Shown here: positions 8,788 to 18,047 of the stretch, in pieces
Layout: every line of letters starts with the position of its first letter
How positions within the stretch are numbered: position 1 is the stretch's first letter
Source of the DNA: a virus
Direction: 5' to 3' (one strand)
Virus record (IMG/VR): IMGVR_UViG_3300013094_004547
Coordinates: 1 to 64,000 of that record
Length of the DNA stretch: 64,000 nucleotides
Program-made: the position numbers and the translations under genes
The notes under the pieces: model-generated
Databases searched by the model: none
Seen by the model: the letters and a program-made list of their open reading frames with translations, nothing else
Told to the model about the DNA's origin: nothing

Positions 8788-8959
8788 CGTCTGGCCCCCA
8801 AGGCCGGAGAGCCGCGCGCCGGTGTTCCGGTCGCGCGTTGTGTTGCAGATCCGGCCTCTCGTGAGAGACAAGCTGGTTTGTGTTCGGTGGACGAGAGGCG
8901 ACCGAGCCCGCCTGAGGGACCGGGAAGCCCGTGAAACTTTCACGGGCTTGGCGGGCCGG

Positions 8960-9283
8960 TCAGGGCTTGGCGAAGCCGTGCTGGACGGCCGCGATCCAAG
9001 CGAGCGCCCGGCCGCTGCAGCGGCTTTTCTCGCGGTCGAGCACCTTGGCCCGGGCGATGATCCGGACGACGTCGCCCTGCGTCAGCGATCGATCCGGGAT
9101 GTCCGGGAAGCTGCCACGCAAGCAGGCCTCGATGCCCGCCGGCGGGGCCGGCAGCGTCACCCGGATGTCCAGGGGCGCGGCCGGATCGATCGCGGGCGGC
9201 TCGATCCTAGAGCTGGCGCAGCCGCCGGCTGAGAGGCTGAGGCACGCAGACATCACTCCGGCGCGAGTTCTTGGCGAGCACAT
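8960..9283 (-). CDS. Rz1-like outer-membrane spanin lipoprotein
   Basis: 107 residues with an arginine-containing N-terminus and a lipobox-like LSAGGC near residue 21, followed by a proline-rich mature part. It starts inside, and out of frame with, the upstream i-spanin-like gene (overlap 9207-9283), the arrangement of Rz/Rz1 pairs. Expected role: o-spanin that links to the inner-membrane partner and disrupts the outer membrane at lysis. The mature part is longer than lambda Rz1. Confidence 0.65.
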   Translation of the reverse strand: MCSPRTRAGVMSACLSLSAGGCASSRIEPPAIDPAAPLDIRVTLPAPPAGIEACLRGSFPDIPDRSLTQGDVVRIIARAKVLDREKSRCSGRALAWIAAVQHGFAKP

Positions 9284-9656
9284 CGTTGAGATCCTTCAGC
9301 TTGACGCGGTCGGCCTGCTCGGCCGCGAGGTCGCGGGTGGCCTGCTCGGCGAGATCGCGGTTGAGGGCCTCGGCGAGATCGGCCCGCTCGCGCTCGGCCC
9401 GGACCGCGACGGCGTGGTCGTGCGCGAGCATGCGCTGGGCGCCGTCGGTCGCGGCGACCTGCCAGCAGAAGGCGAAGGCGGCGACGCCGGCGGCCACCGT
9501 GCGGCTGACGAGGCGCAGGCGCGCGGGCAGGACGACCCGCCCGAGCACCAGGATGAAGAAGGCGGCGCCGAGGATCTTCAGCGTCACCGACGAGATCGCA
9601 GCCCACAGCAAGGGTGCGACCGCCATCAGGATGCCGGTCCACGAGAAATCGAACAT
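9207..9656 (-). CDS. Rz-like inner-membrane spanin
   Basis: 149 residues: hydrophobic segments in the first 70 residues, then a charged alpha-helical periplasmic stretch (LAEALNRDLAEQATRDLAAE) typical of i-spanins. Its ATG overlaps the endolysin stop (TGATG), and the lipoprotein gene is embedded at its 3' end. The position endolysin, Rz, Rz1 is the classical order. More than one N-terminal helix is possible, which is unusual for Rz. Confidence 0.65.
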   Translation of the reverse strand: MFDFSWTGILMAVAPLLWAAISSVTLKILGAAFFILVLGRVVLPARLRLVSRTVAAGVAAFAFCWQVAATDGAQRMLAHDHAVAVRAERERADLAEALNRDLAEQATRDLAAEQADRVKLKDLNDVLAKNSRRSDVCVPQPLSRRLRQL

Positions 9657-10720
9657 CAGGCGGTCGCTCCGGAAAGCTTAGGGAAGCGGCGGGCGACGAA
9701 GCCCGGCATGGGCCGGCCGGCATCGTCCCAGCGCGCGTAGAGGGCGTAGGCGGCGCCGGCGACGATCAGCGCGCCCATGACGAAGCCGAAGACGGTGCCT
9801 GCCGAGATCTGCGCCTGCGCGCTCTCGGCCTGGTCCTTCAGTTCACTGACGCTCTGGGCGACCTCGGCGAAGCCGAAGGACCCGGCCACGCCCGCGCCCT
9901 GGACCGTGCGGCTCTGGGCGAGGTTCGCGTCCTTGGCCGGGACCGCCAGCGGCTCGGCGGTGTCGAGGGCGGCGAGCGTGTCGTCGTCGAGCTCGCCCGT
10001 GACGGGCAGGCCGGACTTCTTCTGCAACAGCTGCACGGAGGCGGTGGTGCGATCGCCGTGGTCGCCGTCGATCTTGCCCACGGGGTAGCGCAGCGCCTTC
10101 AGCTTCGCCTGGGCTGGGATCACCCGCAGCGCCGCCTTCGCCTTGCCGAGGTAGGCGCGGCATTCGGCGAGCCCGACCGTGCCGCCGTTGACGCGTCGGC
10201 GCAGGGACCCGACGTCGTCGGCATCGGCCAGCGCGTTGCAGTCGTTGTCGGTCCAGAAGGTCAGCGCGGCCGCGATCGCGCCAGCGGGCGTGCGCAGGCG
10301 GTCCGGATCGGCCTCGAACCCGGCGGCGCGGTAGTTCGCCCGGCCGGTGTTCTGCAAGAGGCCGCCGCCGCGGTACCGCCAGCCGTCGCCCGGGCGCACG
10401 TTACCCATCCGGCCGCCGTAAACCTTCTCGGCCAGCGCCTTCGGGTTGTCGGCGTAAGGCTTGGCCGAGGCCAGCGTCGGGAAACGCTTCGGCCAGACCT
10501 CGTGCAGCCGCGCGGCCGTGTAGAACAGGCTCTCCTCGAGGCGCGTGAAGCCTCCGGACTCGGTCGCCATCTGGGCGACGAAATGGGCGATCCGATCCGG
10601 CGTGGTGATCTCGGCCGCCGCGATCCGGTCGTCGGCCGCGTTGAGCGCGGCCACGATGTCGGCGCGCGCGTGCGGCGCGACGGCGGGGAGTATCCGCTTC
10701 CAGTCGGTCATGGCAGCCAT
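9656..10720 (-). CDS. Endolysin, glycoside hydrolase 19-like, with peptidoglycan-binding domain and membrane anchor
   Basis: 354 residues. Residues ~1-200 resemble GH19 chitinase/endolysins: Glu54 in QMATESGGFTRLEES is the likely general acid, and GWRYRGGGLLQNTGRANY (113-130) is the family's substrate-cleft motif. Residues ~210-255 look like a PG_binding_1 domain (KIDGDHGDRTTASVQLLQKK). A C-terminal helix at ~306-329 would anchor it in the membrane, so it may use a signal-anchor-like export route instead of a simple holin. It cleaves cell-wall glycan strands at lysis. Coupled to the spanin gene by TGATG. Confidence 0.85.
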   Translation of the reverse strand: MAAMTDWKRILPAVAPHARADIVAALNAADDRIAAAEITTPDRIAHFVAQMATESGGFTRLEESLFYTAARLHEVWPKRFPTLASAKPYADNPKALAEKVYGGRMGNVRPGDGWRYRGGGLLQNTGRANYRAAGFEADPDRLRTPAGAIAAALTFWTDNDCNALADADDVGSLRRRVNGGTVGLAECRAYLGKAKAALRVIPAQAKLKALRYPVGKIDGDHGDRTTASVQLLQKKSGLPVTGELDDDTLAALDTAEPLAVPAKDANLAQSRTVQGAGVAGSFGFAEVAQSVSELKDQAESAQAQISAGTVFGFVMGALIVAGAAYALYARWDDAGRPMPGFVARRFPKLSGATA

Positions 10721-10726
10721 CGGGGT

Positions 10727-10960
10727 TCAGAAGGGGATGGAGAGGCGCAGGCGCAGCGGCGCGAGCTCGTCGAGCTCCAGGGTGCGCAGGCGCTCGCCGT
10801 CCCGGATGAGCGTGCCGTTCGGCGCGATCGGCGCGGCGGCGAGCAGGCTTGCCGTGCTCGGCCGGGGCGGCAGGTGCGGTCGGCCGCGCGCAACACAGGG
10901 CACGGTGCTGGTCGCGAGGTGGAGGACGGCGACGATCGCCGCCAGTAGCAAGCAGCGCAT
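10727..10960 (-). CDS. Small secreted protein in lysis module
   Basis: 77 residues with a signal peptide (MRCLLLAAIVAVLHLATSTVP) and a basic, Leu/Arg-rich mature part. ATG overlaps the stop of the RlpA-like gene (TGATG). Probably exported; no family recognised. Confidence 0.55.
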   Translation of the reverse strand: MRCLLLAAIVAVLHLATSTVPCVARGRPHLPPRPSTASLLAAAPIAPNGTLIRDGERLRTLELDELAPLRLRLSIPF

Positions 10961-11355
10961 CAGTGCGCGTCCGCCACGCGACGGTCGAAGCCGACGATCT
11001 CCACCCGCACCCGGGCGAGGCCACAGGCTCGAAGCGCCCGACACGAACCGGACGACAGGTCGATCAGCCGGCCCAAGCGACGGTGCGGCCCGCGATCGTT
11101 TACCCGGACGATGATGCTCCGGCCGGTGGCCAGGTGCGTCACCCGCAGCCGGGTGTTGAAGGGGACGTCCCAGATCGCCGCCGTCAGGCTCATCGGGCGG
11201 AAATGCTCGCCGTTCGCCGTCCGGCCGCTCTTGTTAATGCGGAAGATCTCCCGACCGTAGGTCGAGGCGATCCCCTCCCAGGCATGGGCGGACGCGGGGG
11301 CGAGCAGCAGCGCGCAAGCGACGGCCGCCCGCAGCGCGAGGCGCTGCAGGAGCAT
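10960..11355 (-). CDS. RlpA-like double-psi beta-barrel protein
   Basis: 131 residues: a signal peptide ending ASAHA, then a compact double-psi beta-barrel with family motifs GIASTYGREIF, TANGEHF, NTRLRVTHLATGRSIIVRVNDRGP and RLIDLSSG. RlpA proteins bind denuded glycan strands and some cleave them. It lacks the C-terminal SPOR domain. Its place among lysis genes suggests a wall-modifying role during release, or it may be a lysogen-expressed envelope factor. Confidence 0.85.
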   Translation of the reverse strand: MLLQRLALRAAVACALLLAPASAHAWEGIASTYGREIFRINKSGRTANGEHFRPMSLTAAIWDVPFNTRLRVTHLATGRSIIVRVNDRGPHRRLGRLIDLSSGSCRALRACGLARVRVEIVGFDRRVADAH

Positions 11356-11377
11356 GACGATCTCCGAGGTGCGGGGT

Positions 11378-11812
11378 TTAGGCGGCCTGGCCCTTGACCG
11401 TACCGCGGATCACGAGGGGCCCGAACGTCACGGGCGAGGCCGGCTTGCCGACCTCGGTAACCCAGATCTCGTGCTGGTAGAGACCGGTCGGCGGGAAGTC
11501 GGCCAGGTCCTGCGGGTCGATCGGCAGCACGACCATGAACCCGCCCTCGGGGTCGGGGACGACGGCGAGCACCTTTGTGAAGGCGCCCGGCGTGTCGGCG
11601 ATCCAGAACTGCGGGCCGAGCGGACGGCCGGCGGGCACCGGTCCGACCCACCACGCCGCGCTCGCGCCCGTGAGATCCGGGCGTGGAGAGGGTGGCGCGG
11701 GCGACGGCGGATCGGGATCGCGGATCGGCACCGTGTAGATCGCCGGCGCACCCTGAAACACCATGATCCGCTGGTCGAGCGCCGGTCCGTTCGTCGGGAC
11801 GGCGGTCGCCAT
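11378..11812 (-). CDS. Hypothetical phage structural-type protein
   Basis: 144 residues from the ATG at 11812. Beta-rich and proline-rich, with VFQGAPAIYTVPIRDPD, SAAWWVGP and QHEIWVTEVG; this pattern resembles small phage baseplate or fibre accessory proteins. It follows the next upstream gene by two bases. Function not established. Confidence 0.6.
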   Translation of the reverse strand: MATAVPTNGPALDQRIMVFQGAPAIYTVPIRDPDPPSPAPPSPRPDLTGASAAWWVGPVPAGRPLGPQFWIADTPGAFTKVLAVVPDPEGGFMVVLPIDPQDLADFPPTGLYQHEIWVTEVGKPASPVTFGPLVIRGTVKGQAA

Positions 11813-11814
11813 GG

Positions 11815-12102
11815 TCAGGCCGCCGCGGCGGGGGCGACAGGCGCGGCGTCGGCCGAAGCGTCCGTCACCAGCTCGGCGTAGCCCAACGCGATCAGCTTCG
11901 CCGCGCACTTGTCCGGCAGGCTCATCTCGGCGCCGTTCGGCACCTTCCAGACGGCGGAGAGGAGATCGGTGTCGGGGATCTCATGCGCGTCCGTCACCGG
12001 GCGGGACAGCGCCTTGGCCAGGTCGTTGAGCGGAACGGGCACGTCCGCCGCCTCGTAGACGAAGCGGTGCTCGATGCCCATCGTGACGCGGACAGACTTC
12101 AT
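11815..12102 (-). CDS. Small hypothetical phage protein
   Basis: 95 residues, MKSVRVTMGIEHRFVYEAAD at the start and an Ala-rich tail. The size and position between fibre genes suggest a minor structural or assembly protein. No recognisable domain. Confidence 0.6.
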   Translation of the reverse strand: MKSVRVTMGIEHRFVYEAADVPVPLNDLAKALSRPVTDAHEIPDTDLLSAVWKVPNGAEMSLPDKCAAKLIALGYAELVTDASADAAPVAPAAAA

Positions 12103-12170
12103 GAGTAATTCTCCGATGTCAGGATCAGCGCCGGAGGATCGGCGCCGAGTATTGCCGAATACGACTGCGA

Positions 12171-12752
12171 TCAGCCCGTGACCGCGGACAGGCTGACGGT
12201 GACGTTTAAGCTGTCCCCGCTCTGCATCGTGCGCGCGGCCGCGAAGTCCGCCGCGCCGATGATCGTGTCGGTGGTCGAGCCCCTGGCGTTGCTGGTCGCC
12301 ACGAAGGCGCCGGACACTGCGGTGTTGGCCGCATTGATCGCGAAGCTCGCCGGCGAGGCCGAGTTGTCGAGGGAGGCCGTGGTGGTGCCCGACACCGCGC
12401 CGAGCGTCAGCGTCGGCCGGTTGGCCGCCGCGTAGGCGGTGACCTCGGACCAGCCGGAGTGCGAGGCCGAGGTGTCGGCCTGGGCGATGGTGCCCGAGCC
12501 CTTCAGGCCGACGTAGAACGCGGCCGTGTAGGCGCTGCCCTTCCAGAACGTGGAGAGCATCAGCGCGAGGCCGGCGTTGGTGGTGAGGTTTTCGGCCTCG
12601 TCCTCCCAGAGCACCTTGCCGTCGCGGAAGCAGACGTACTTGTGCCGGACGATCGGGCGGAAACCGTGGGCAGCGAGCGCGCGCGCGACCATCTGGGCGC
12701 GCGACTCCACGTCGGCGACGCCCACGTCGCCGGTCAGCAGGTCCTGAAGCAT
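12171..12752 (-). CDS. Phage tail-tip/fibre-associated protein
   Basis: 193 residues. Central segment KVLWEDEAENLTTNAGLALMLSTFWKGS followed by a Ser/Thr/Ala-rich beta region (about residues 75-185), typical of phage receptor-binding or fibre-adjacent proteins. It lies directly downstream of the long fibre gene. Confidence 0.6.
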   Translation of the reverse strand: MLQDLLTGDVGVADVESRAQMVARALAAHGFRPIVRHKYVCFRDGKVLWEDEAENLTTNAGLALMLSTFWKGSAYTAAFYVGLKGSGTIAQADTSASHSGWSEVTAYAAANRPTLTLGAVSGTTTASLDNSASPASFAINAANTAVSGAFVATSNARGSTTDTIIGAADFAAARTMQSGDSLNVTVSLSAVTG

Positions 12753-12761
12753 GTCGGAGTC

Positions 12762-15353
12762 CTAGTGGCGCGTGGGGCCTTGCGGCATCAGCGTGAGCCG
12801 CATCGTGCCGGCGAGGGTGCGCTGTCCTAAGCGCCGGCCTTGGAGGGTGAGGGTGACGGTCCGGATGCCCCGGAGCTGCAGGGCTCCCGCGTAGGGATCC
12901 CCGGCCTGGAAGGCGGCGGTGAGCGCGGCCTGCGCGGCGAGTTGCGCCGCGGCCACGCCGCTGATGGTGGCCGCCGCGGTTTGGTCGAGCTGCGCCGTGA
13001 AGGCGAGGCTCGGCCCGGACACGCCGGTCGTCGCGGCAGCAAAGGTGGGGTCGACGGGCAGGTTCAGCGTGCCCGTGACGATCAGGCCGCCGCTCGCCAG
13101 CACCCGGGTCTGGGCCTGGAAGGTCGTCCCGGCCACGGCGTTCAGGACCGCGTCGGCGCTCTGGCTCGCCGCCCCGGCCAGCGCGATCGCCGCGTTCGCC
13201 CCGAGCGCGCCGGACGCCTGTTCGCCAACTGAGGCCGCGAGGGCCGCCAGGGCGGCCTGCCCGCTCTGCGCGGCGGCCGCCTGCAGCGCCGACGCCGCGA
13301 GCACGACCGCAGAGGCGAAGGATTGCCCACCAACGCTGGCGCCCGCGCCAAGGGCCTCGCCGAGCGCCGCGGCCGCGACCGCCACGGCCTGCACCTGCGC
13401 GCCCTGGCCTTCGGCTTGGCCCACCGCCACCGCGCCGGCGTAAAGGCCCGCCGCCGCACCCGAGAGACCGAGCGCCGCGGGCAGCGGAGCGGATGCGCTC
13501 GCCTGGCCCGTCCCGGCCGCGGCCGCGAGCACCTGGGCGGTCAGCGCGATCGCCGCCGCGTAGGCCTGCGCGCCACCGGTGCCGGCGCCGGTGCCCAGGG
13601 CCTCGCCGAGCGCCGTGGCGGCGATCATCAGGGCCTGCGACCGGGCGGCGAGCGCGTCGGCCTGCGCCAGACCCACGGCGCCAGCGTAGGAGCCGGTGGC
13701 CGCGCCGGACTGGCCCGCCACCGCCGGCAGGGCGAGCGCAGCCGCGGCCGCGGCCGTCCCAGATGCCGCGGCGAGCGCCTGGCCCGCGAGGATGACCGCC
13801 GCGGCATAGGCCTGCGTGCCGCCCGGGCTTGCGGACGACCCGACGGCCTTCGCCAGCGCCGCGGCGGCGGCTAGGATCGCGGAGCTGCCGGCCGACTGGG
13901 CCAGCGCGTGGGTGAGACCCATCGGCACCTGCGCGGCGGTCTGTGCGGCGCTTGATGCCGCGGGCACGGTGGCCAGGTTCGCGGCGCCAGTCGTCGCGGT
14001 CGTAGCGGAGCCCGACGCCGTAGTTACGGTGGCGAGGTTCGTCGCACCGGTCGTCACTGCCTGCCCGGCCGATGTCGCGACCGCCGAGGCGGCGAGCGCC
14101 ATGGCCGAGGCGTAGGCCGCCCCGCCCGTGCCGGACGCGGCGGCGAGCGCCATCATCAGCGCGGCGCCCTGCGCGGCCGTGAGCGCACCGGTGTCGGTCA
14201 GGCCGGCGCCCTGAGCCAGCGCGAGCGCCGAGGCCGCGGTCAGGCCGCCCGATGCCGCCTCACCTGCGAGCGCCGCGAGCGTGAGCGTGGTCGATGCCGC
14301 GACCTTCGCCGAGCCCGTCAGGCCCGCGATCTCGGCGAGCGCCGCCGTGGCCGCCACGCGGACGGAGGGGGAACTGGCGAGCACGGCCGCCGCAGCAAGC
14401 GGGATCTGTGCGCCCGCCACGGCTGCGCCCGACGCCGTCGCCGAGCCGATAGCTGCGAGGGAGGCCGCGCTCACCCCGGAGAGAAGCGCCGCGTTCAAAT
14501 GGGCCGGGGTGGCGGCGAGCGCGATGCTGGAGGCGTAGACCGCCCCGCCCGTCGAAACGGTCGGGGCGGCGGCCTTGTATGGGTTGTCCGAGCTGATTTT
14601 CGCTTGCGTGCCCTGCCGCCAGTGCAGGATGCTCTCAAGCTGAAATTTCTCATCGGCCGTCAGAACTCGGTCCACGACGCCGATGGCGCCGGCCGAACAC
14701 TTGGCCGCGTTGCAGTAGTTGTTGATCGTGTAGAAGACGCGGCCGCCCGTCGATCCGATCGAGGATTTCGTGCCGGTGCCGCTCGCCTCGACCACGCCGT
14801 TGACGCGCAGCTCGACCGCCACGCTGCCGGCCGTCGTATCGAGGGTCAGGATCGCGAGGCTCGGCCCCGCCGTGACGTCGCTCGTCCCGTGATAGCTGCC
14901 GGAGCCGCCCGCCCGGTCGGTGTACCACCAGTGCGGGCCGTCGTTGTTCCAACCGAACAGGTTCTCGACGCCGTCGCCGCCCTGGCCCCAGGACAGCAGG
15001 ACCGAGTTGCCGCCGCTGTCGGGGGCGGCCTGGATGAGCGCGAAGATCGTCACGTCGCTCTGGCCGGTGGGCAGGCCTGAGACGTTCGAGAGATCGAGAA
15101 ACTGCCCGCCATTCGTGACGACCGCGGGATTGCCGTTGAGGCCGGCCGTCGAATAGCTCGGCTGGTTTCCGGCGACCGGCATCGAGGCGACGACGGGCGC
15201 GCCGCCGGGGCGCGCACCGCCGGCGACGGACTCGTCGCTCCACTGCGAGATCGAGCCGGCCGATTGCGTGATGGTGGATGCGTCGAACGGATCGTAGAAC
15301 GCCGACAGGTCCGCCCCGAGGAGATCGCAGACCGTCTTGAGCCGCGCGCCCAT
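12762..15353 (-). CDS. Giant tail-fibre protein with N-terminal lectin-like domain and Ala-rich repeats
   Basis: 863 residues. Residues ~1-245 look like a LamG/concanavalin-type carbohydrate-binding domain (FYDPFDASTITQ, QFLDLSNVSGLP, and the terminal DRVLTADEKFQLESILHWRQG typical of such domains). From ~250 onward the protein is almost entirely Ala/Gly/Ser/Thr, with an 82-residue tandem unit (see repeat entry), ending in a beta-rich tail. It probably forms an extended fibre that positions a host-binding head. Several long antisense frames here are composition artefacts of the Ala-rich code. Confidence 0.8.
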   Translation of the reverse strand: MGARLKTVCDLLGADLSAFYDPFDASTITQSAGSISQWSDESVAGGARPGGAPVVASMPVAGNQPSYSTAGLNGNPAVVTNGGQFLDLSNVSGLPTGQSDVTIFALIQAAPDSGGNSVLLSWGQGGDGVENLFGWNNDGPHWWYTDRAGGSGSYHGTSDVTAGPSLAILTLDTTAGSVAVELRVNGVVEASGTGTKSSIGSTGGRVFYTINNYCNAAKCSAGAIGVVDRVLTADEKFQLESILHWRQGTQAKISSDNPYKAAAPTVSTGGAVYASSIALAATPAHLNAALLSGVSAASLAAIGSATASGAAVAGAQIPLAAAAVLASSPSVRVAATAALAEIAGLTGSAKVAASTTLTLAALAGEAASGGLTAASALALAQGAGLTDTGALTAAQGAALMMALAAASGTGGAAYASAMALAASAVATSAGQAVTTGATNLATVTTASGSATTATTGAANLATVPAASSAAQTAAQVPMGLTHALAQSAGSSAILAAAAALAKAVGSSASPGGTQAYAAAVILAGQALAAASGTAAAAAALALPAVAGQSGAATGSYAGAVGLAQADALAARSQALMIAATALGEALGTGAGTGGAQAYAAAIALTAQVLAAAAGTGQASASAPLPAALGLSGAAAGLYAGAVAVGQAEGQGAQVQAVAVAAAALGEALGAGASVGGQSFASAVVLAASALQAAAAQSGQAALAALAASVGEQASGALGANAAIALAGAASQSADAVLNAVAGTTFQAQTRVLASGGLIVTGTLNLPVDPTFAAATTGVSGPSLAFTAQLDQTAAATISGVAAAQLAAQAALTAAFQAGDPYAGALQLRGIRTVTLTLQGRRLGQRTLAGTMRLTLMPQGPTRH
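13070..13814 (-). repeat. Tandem 246-bp (82-codon) repeats in the fibre gene
   Basis: Two well-matched units run from AYAAAVILAGQALAAASG to GGAQ and from AYAAAIALTAQVLAAAAG to GGQS, exactly 82 codons apart (for example TAGGCCTGCG at 13807 and at 13561). Each contains SYAGAVGLAQA or LYAGAVAVGQA and then ALGEALG. A third, more diverged unit follows. Confidence 0.75.
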
Positions 15354-15354
15354 C

Positions 15355-15744
15355 TTACACCTTGGCGATCAGGGTCGGAGGCGCCGGCCACCAAGAGGCG
15401 TCGGCCACTTCGACGGTCACGGTCGCGGGGATGCCCTGGGCCACGAAGGCGGCCACGGTGAGCGGCGGGATGGCGGTCGGCTGCAGCACGAACGTCGCGC
15501 CCGGCACAGCCTCACAGTGCCGCACGACCCACTTGCCGTCGCTGCGCTGCCTCGGCACGTCCCAGGTGAGCGTGCGGGCGGCGTCGGGCATCGCCGCGCC
15601 GTCGCTCGCCCTCTTGCCGATGATGGCGCCCTGATCGTCTACGCCGTAGCCTTGCGCGGCGTAGACCGTACGCGCCCGGGTATCGATCCCGTCGACGCAA
15701 GCCTGCGCGCTCGCCTGATTGGGGAATACGTAGTAGCGAGGCAT
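15355..15744 (-). CDS. Small tail-associated hypothetical protein
   Basis: 129 residues, beginning MPRYYVFPNQASAQACVDGI, with a DVPRQRSDGKWVVRHCEAV segment. Such small proteins occur in fibre loci of phages, but I cannot name the family. One base separates it from the giant fibre gene. Confidence 0.6.
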   Translation of the reverse strand: MPRYYVFPNQASAQACVDGIDTRARTVYAAQGYGVDDQGAIIGKRASDGAAMPDAARTLTWDVPRQRSDGKWVVRHCEAVPGATFVLQPTAIPPLTVAAFVAQGIPATVTVEVADASWWPAPPTLIAKV

Positions 15745-15805
15745 GCGTCGGGCTCCCGGCGAGCAGGGTCAGGGGCCAATCAAGGCGCGGTCGGAACGGA
15801 GGGCG

Positions 15806-17377
15806 TCAGATCTCGCTGTCGAGCGTGACGAAGATGTTGCCCTGGGTGTTGATGCCGGTCACCGTCATAGACAGGGTGACGTTGGTGGCATCGACCGAGA
15901 CGACCAACGCGCTCGCCGAGGCGACCGACGCGCCGCCGGTCCCGACGGTCGAGACGCCGACCCGGAACTTCGTTGGCGGCATCGCCAGACCGTGTGGGAT
16001 CTGGAGATAGCCGCCGCCGTTCGCAGTGGCGTAGGTGCCGACCTTGGTCGAGCGCACCGAGCCGGCTTGCGCGCCGCCGCTGACCCGTAGCAGGCCCGTG
16101 CCCGGGGCTTGGTTGGCCGAGCCGACATCCACTGTGGCGAGCAGGCTCGAATTCGAGAACTCGATGGCGTGATCGGCACCGAAGCCATGCATGGTGTTGG
16201 CCGAGAACGTCGCCGTGATGCCCGGCACGAACTGCGCGGCCATGGATCCGAACGCGATCTCGTTGCCGATGATCTGCACGCCCAGGGCCTGAGCCCCGCC
16301 GACGCCGGCTATGTTCTGGATCGCCGGAGCGTTCGCGTTGACCGCGGAGATGTAATTCCCCTGGATCAGGACGCCCTGCACCCCGGAATTGTTATAGCCA
16401 GCCGGCTCGAACCGGATCGCGCCCTTGGCCGACCCCTGATCGGCCATGTTGCCGATGACGCGCATCGACAGCCCCGAGGAGAGCGTCAGGAACGGACCGC
16501 CGGTGAGCACGCTCTCGTTGAGCGCGACGAGCGTCCCCTCCGGCCGAGCGGCAGACCCGTTGTCGCCGATCCAACCGCCCTGCCCCGTGCCGCCCATGTA
16601 GTTCCGGACGACTTGGCAATTGATGCTGATCAGGTTCGGGTCGGTTCGGATCTGTTGCCAAGTCAGCGCGTTGGGGCGCAGATTGGTGATGGAATTGTCG
16701 AAGACGTGATTGTTGGACCCAGTAAACCGGATCATCGGCGAAGCGTTGGTCGAATGGATCGCCGTCAGCGTGTTGCCGAAGACGTCGTTCGCTTGGCTGT
16801 TGAAATTGAATAACGAGCCCGATGGGCCGGTATGCGCGATCTTGAGGCCGTGGATCTTGGCGTTGTAGGTCGTGCCGACGAAGGTATCGACCGCAGCCGT
16901 CGTCGAGATCGAACCGCCGGTGCCGACGATTTCGACCTGGTCGACGTTGACCGACGTGTTGATCACGTAGCTCACGCCGCCGGGCGCGGCCGGCACGACG
17001 AGGGGGCGGTTGGCAGCGCGGGCTGCCGCGACGGCCTGGGTAAAGGCGGCCGACACGTCATTGCCAGCAGCTAGATCTGCGGCCGCCACAAAGCCGAGGA
17101 CGCTGATGCCGTTGGCGACGGCGATGTCTGGAAGCTTCGGCGCGATCGGGGCGCCGGGCAGCGGAACGGTCAGGCCGCTGGCGTCGCCGTTCTTCGGCAG
17201 TAGGCCCGACAAGTCCTGGGTCGCGCCCGGGGCCCCCTTCTGCGCCGCGACGTAATCGGCGAGCGACCCGGTGTTGCCGAGCGCGAGCCACGCCTGATAG
17301 GCGCTCTGTCCGGTTTGCCCGGCCGGGCCGGCGACGAGGAGGATCGCGCCGGCGAGCGACGCGGTGCGGATTGCCAT
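15806..17377 (-). CDS. Tailspike with right-handed beta-helix
   Basis: 523 residues. A collagen-like GPAGQTGQSAYQAWLALGNTGS neck occurs at ~17-40. From ~145 to ~425 there are successive beta-helix rungs with I/V-x-x-N patterns (IHGLKIAHTG, HVFDNSITNL, MRVIGNMADQ, VLIQGNYISA, VQIIGNEIAF), as in pectate-lyase-like folds. The C-terminus (IPHGLAMPPTKFRVGV) matches a common trimerisation or receptor-type tail. Likely binds or degrades a surface polysaccharide of the host. Confidence 0.8.
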   Translation of the reverse strand: MAIRTASLAGAILLVAGPAGQTGQSAYQAWLALGNTGSLADYVAAQKGAPGATQDLSGLLPKNGDASGLTVPLPGAPIAPKLPDIAVANGISVLGFVAAADLAAGNDVSAAFTQAVAAARAANRPLVVPAAPGGVSYVINTSVNVDQVEIVGTGGSISTTAAVDTFVGTTYNAKIHGLKIAHTGPSGSLFNFNSQANDVFGNTLTAIHSTNASPMIRFTGSNNHVFDNSITNLRPNALTWQQIRTDPNLISINCQVVRNYMGGTGQGGWIGDNGSAARPEGTLVALNESVLTGGPFLTLSSGLSMRVIGNMADQGSAKGAIRFEPAGYNNSGVQGVLIQGNYISAVNANAPAIQNIAGVGGAQALGVQIIGNEIAFGSMAAQFVPGITATFSANTMHGFGADHAIEFSNSSLLATVDVGSANQAPGTGLLRVSGGAQAGSVRSTKVGTYATANGGGYLQIPHGLAMPPTKFRVGVSTVGTGGASVASASALVVSVDATNVTLSMTVTGINTQGNIFVTLDSEI

Positions 17378-17378
17378 C

Positions 17379-18047
17379 TCAAGCCTGCTCGATCTGCGCG
17401 GCGTTCGCGGTGTGGTGGATCAGGCCGTAGAAGGCCAGGACCGTCAGGCCCGTGGCGGGGTCGTTAGCCGTGATCGCGTAGGGATAACCCTCGGGCTTGA
17501 CCGGCACCCGGGCCATGGTCGCGCGCGGCACAATCATAGCGAGCGTGCCAGCAGCGCCGCCATTGGCGATGGTCGGGTTCTGCCCGGCGCTCGTGGCCGC
17601 CACGGCGATCGACGCGGCACTCACCGACGCCCGCGCGTCCAGGTTGAAGACCAAGCCCGTGATGTCGAGCGGGGCGGGCATCACCGTGATCGCGAAGCTG
17701 TCACCGACGACGAACGGCGTCGCGCCCTGGGTCAGGGTGAAGGTGATCCCGGCAGCGTAGAGCGGCAGCCCGACCACGCCCGAGGCCGTGACCGTCCCAT
17801 CCGGCGCGGTGACGCTGATCCGGGGTAGCCCGAGGGCCACCGCCGTCACCGCGACCACGTGGGCGCCGTAGGGCGACCCGGCGGCGACCGATGCCACCGC
17901 GAGACCGCCGTTGCCGACGTTGTCGTCCCCGGCGCGCACGCCGCCAGTCGACGGCGTGCCGATCACCGGCAAGCCATCGAGCCAGTCGAAGATCTGCGTC
18001 GTGTCGAAATCGACCCGCTGCGGCTGGATCAGGGCGAGGTTCGACAT
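17379..18047 (-). CDS. Beta-rich virion protein
   Basis: 222 residues from the ATG at 18047 (an upstream TTG is less likely). It contains GVRAGDDNVGNGGLAVASVA and a GDSFAITV pattern that recurs in phage decoration and adhesin beta modules. Adjacent to the spike gene with a one-base gap. Probably a fibre or decoration component; exact role unknown. Confidence 0.6.
   Translation of the reverse strand: MSNLALIQPQRVDFDTTQIFDWLDGLPVIGTPSTGGVRAGDDNVGNGGLAVASVAAGSPYGAHVVAVTAVALGLPRISVTAPDGTVTASGVVGLPLYAAGITFTLTQGATPFVVGDSFAITVMPAPLDITGLVFNLDARASVSAASIAVAATSAGQNPTIANGGAAGTLAMIVPRATMARVPVKPEGYPYAITANDPATGLTVLAFYGLIHHTANAAQIEQA

Noticed and set aside
12800-14540. Long plus-strand open frames opposite the giant fibre gene
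   Set aside because: They are a side effect of Ala/Gly-rich codons on the minus strand; composition is unnatural and no ribosome sites are seen.
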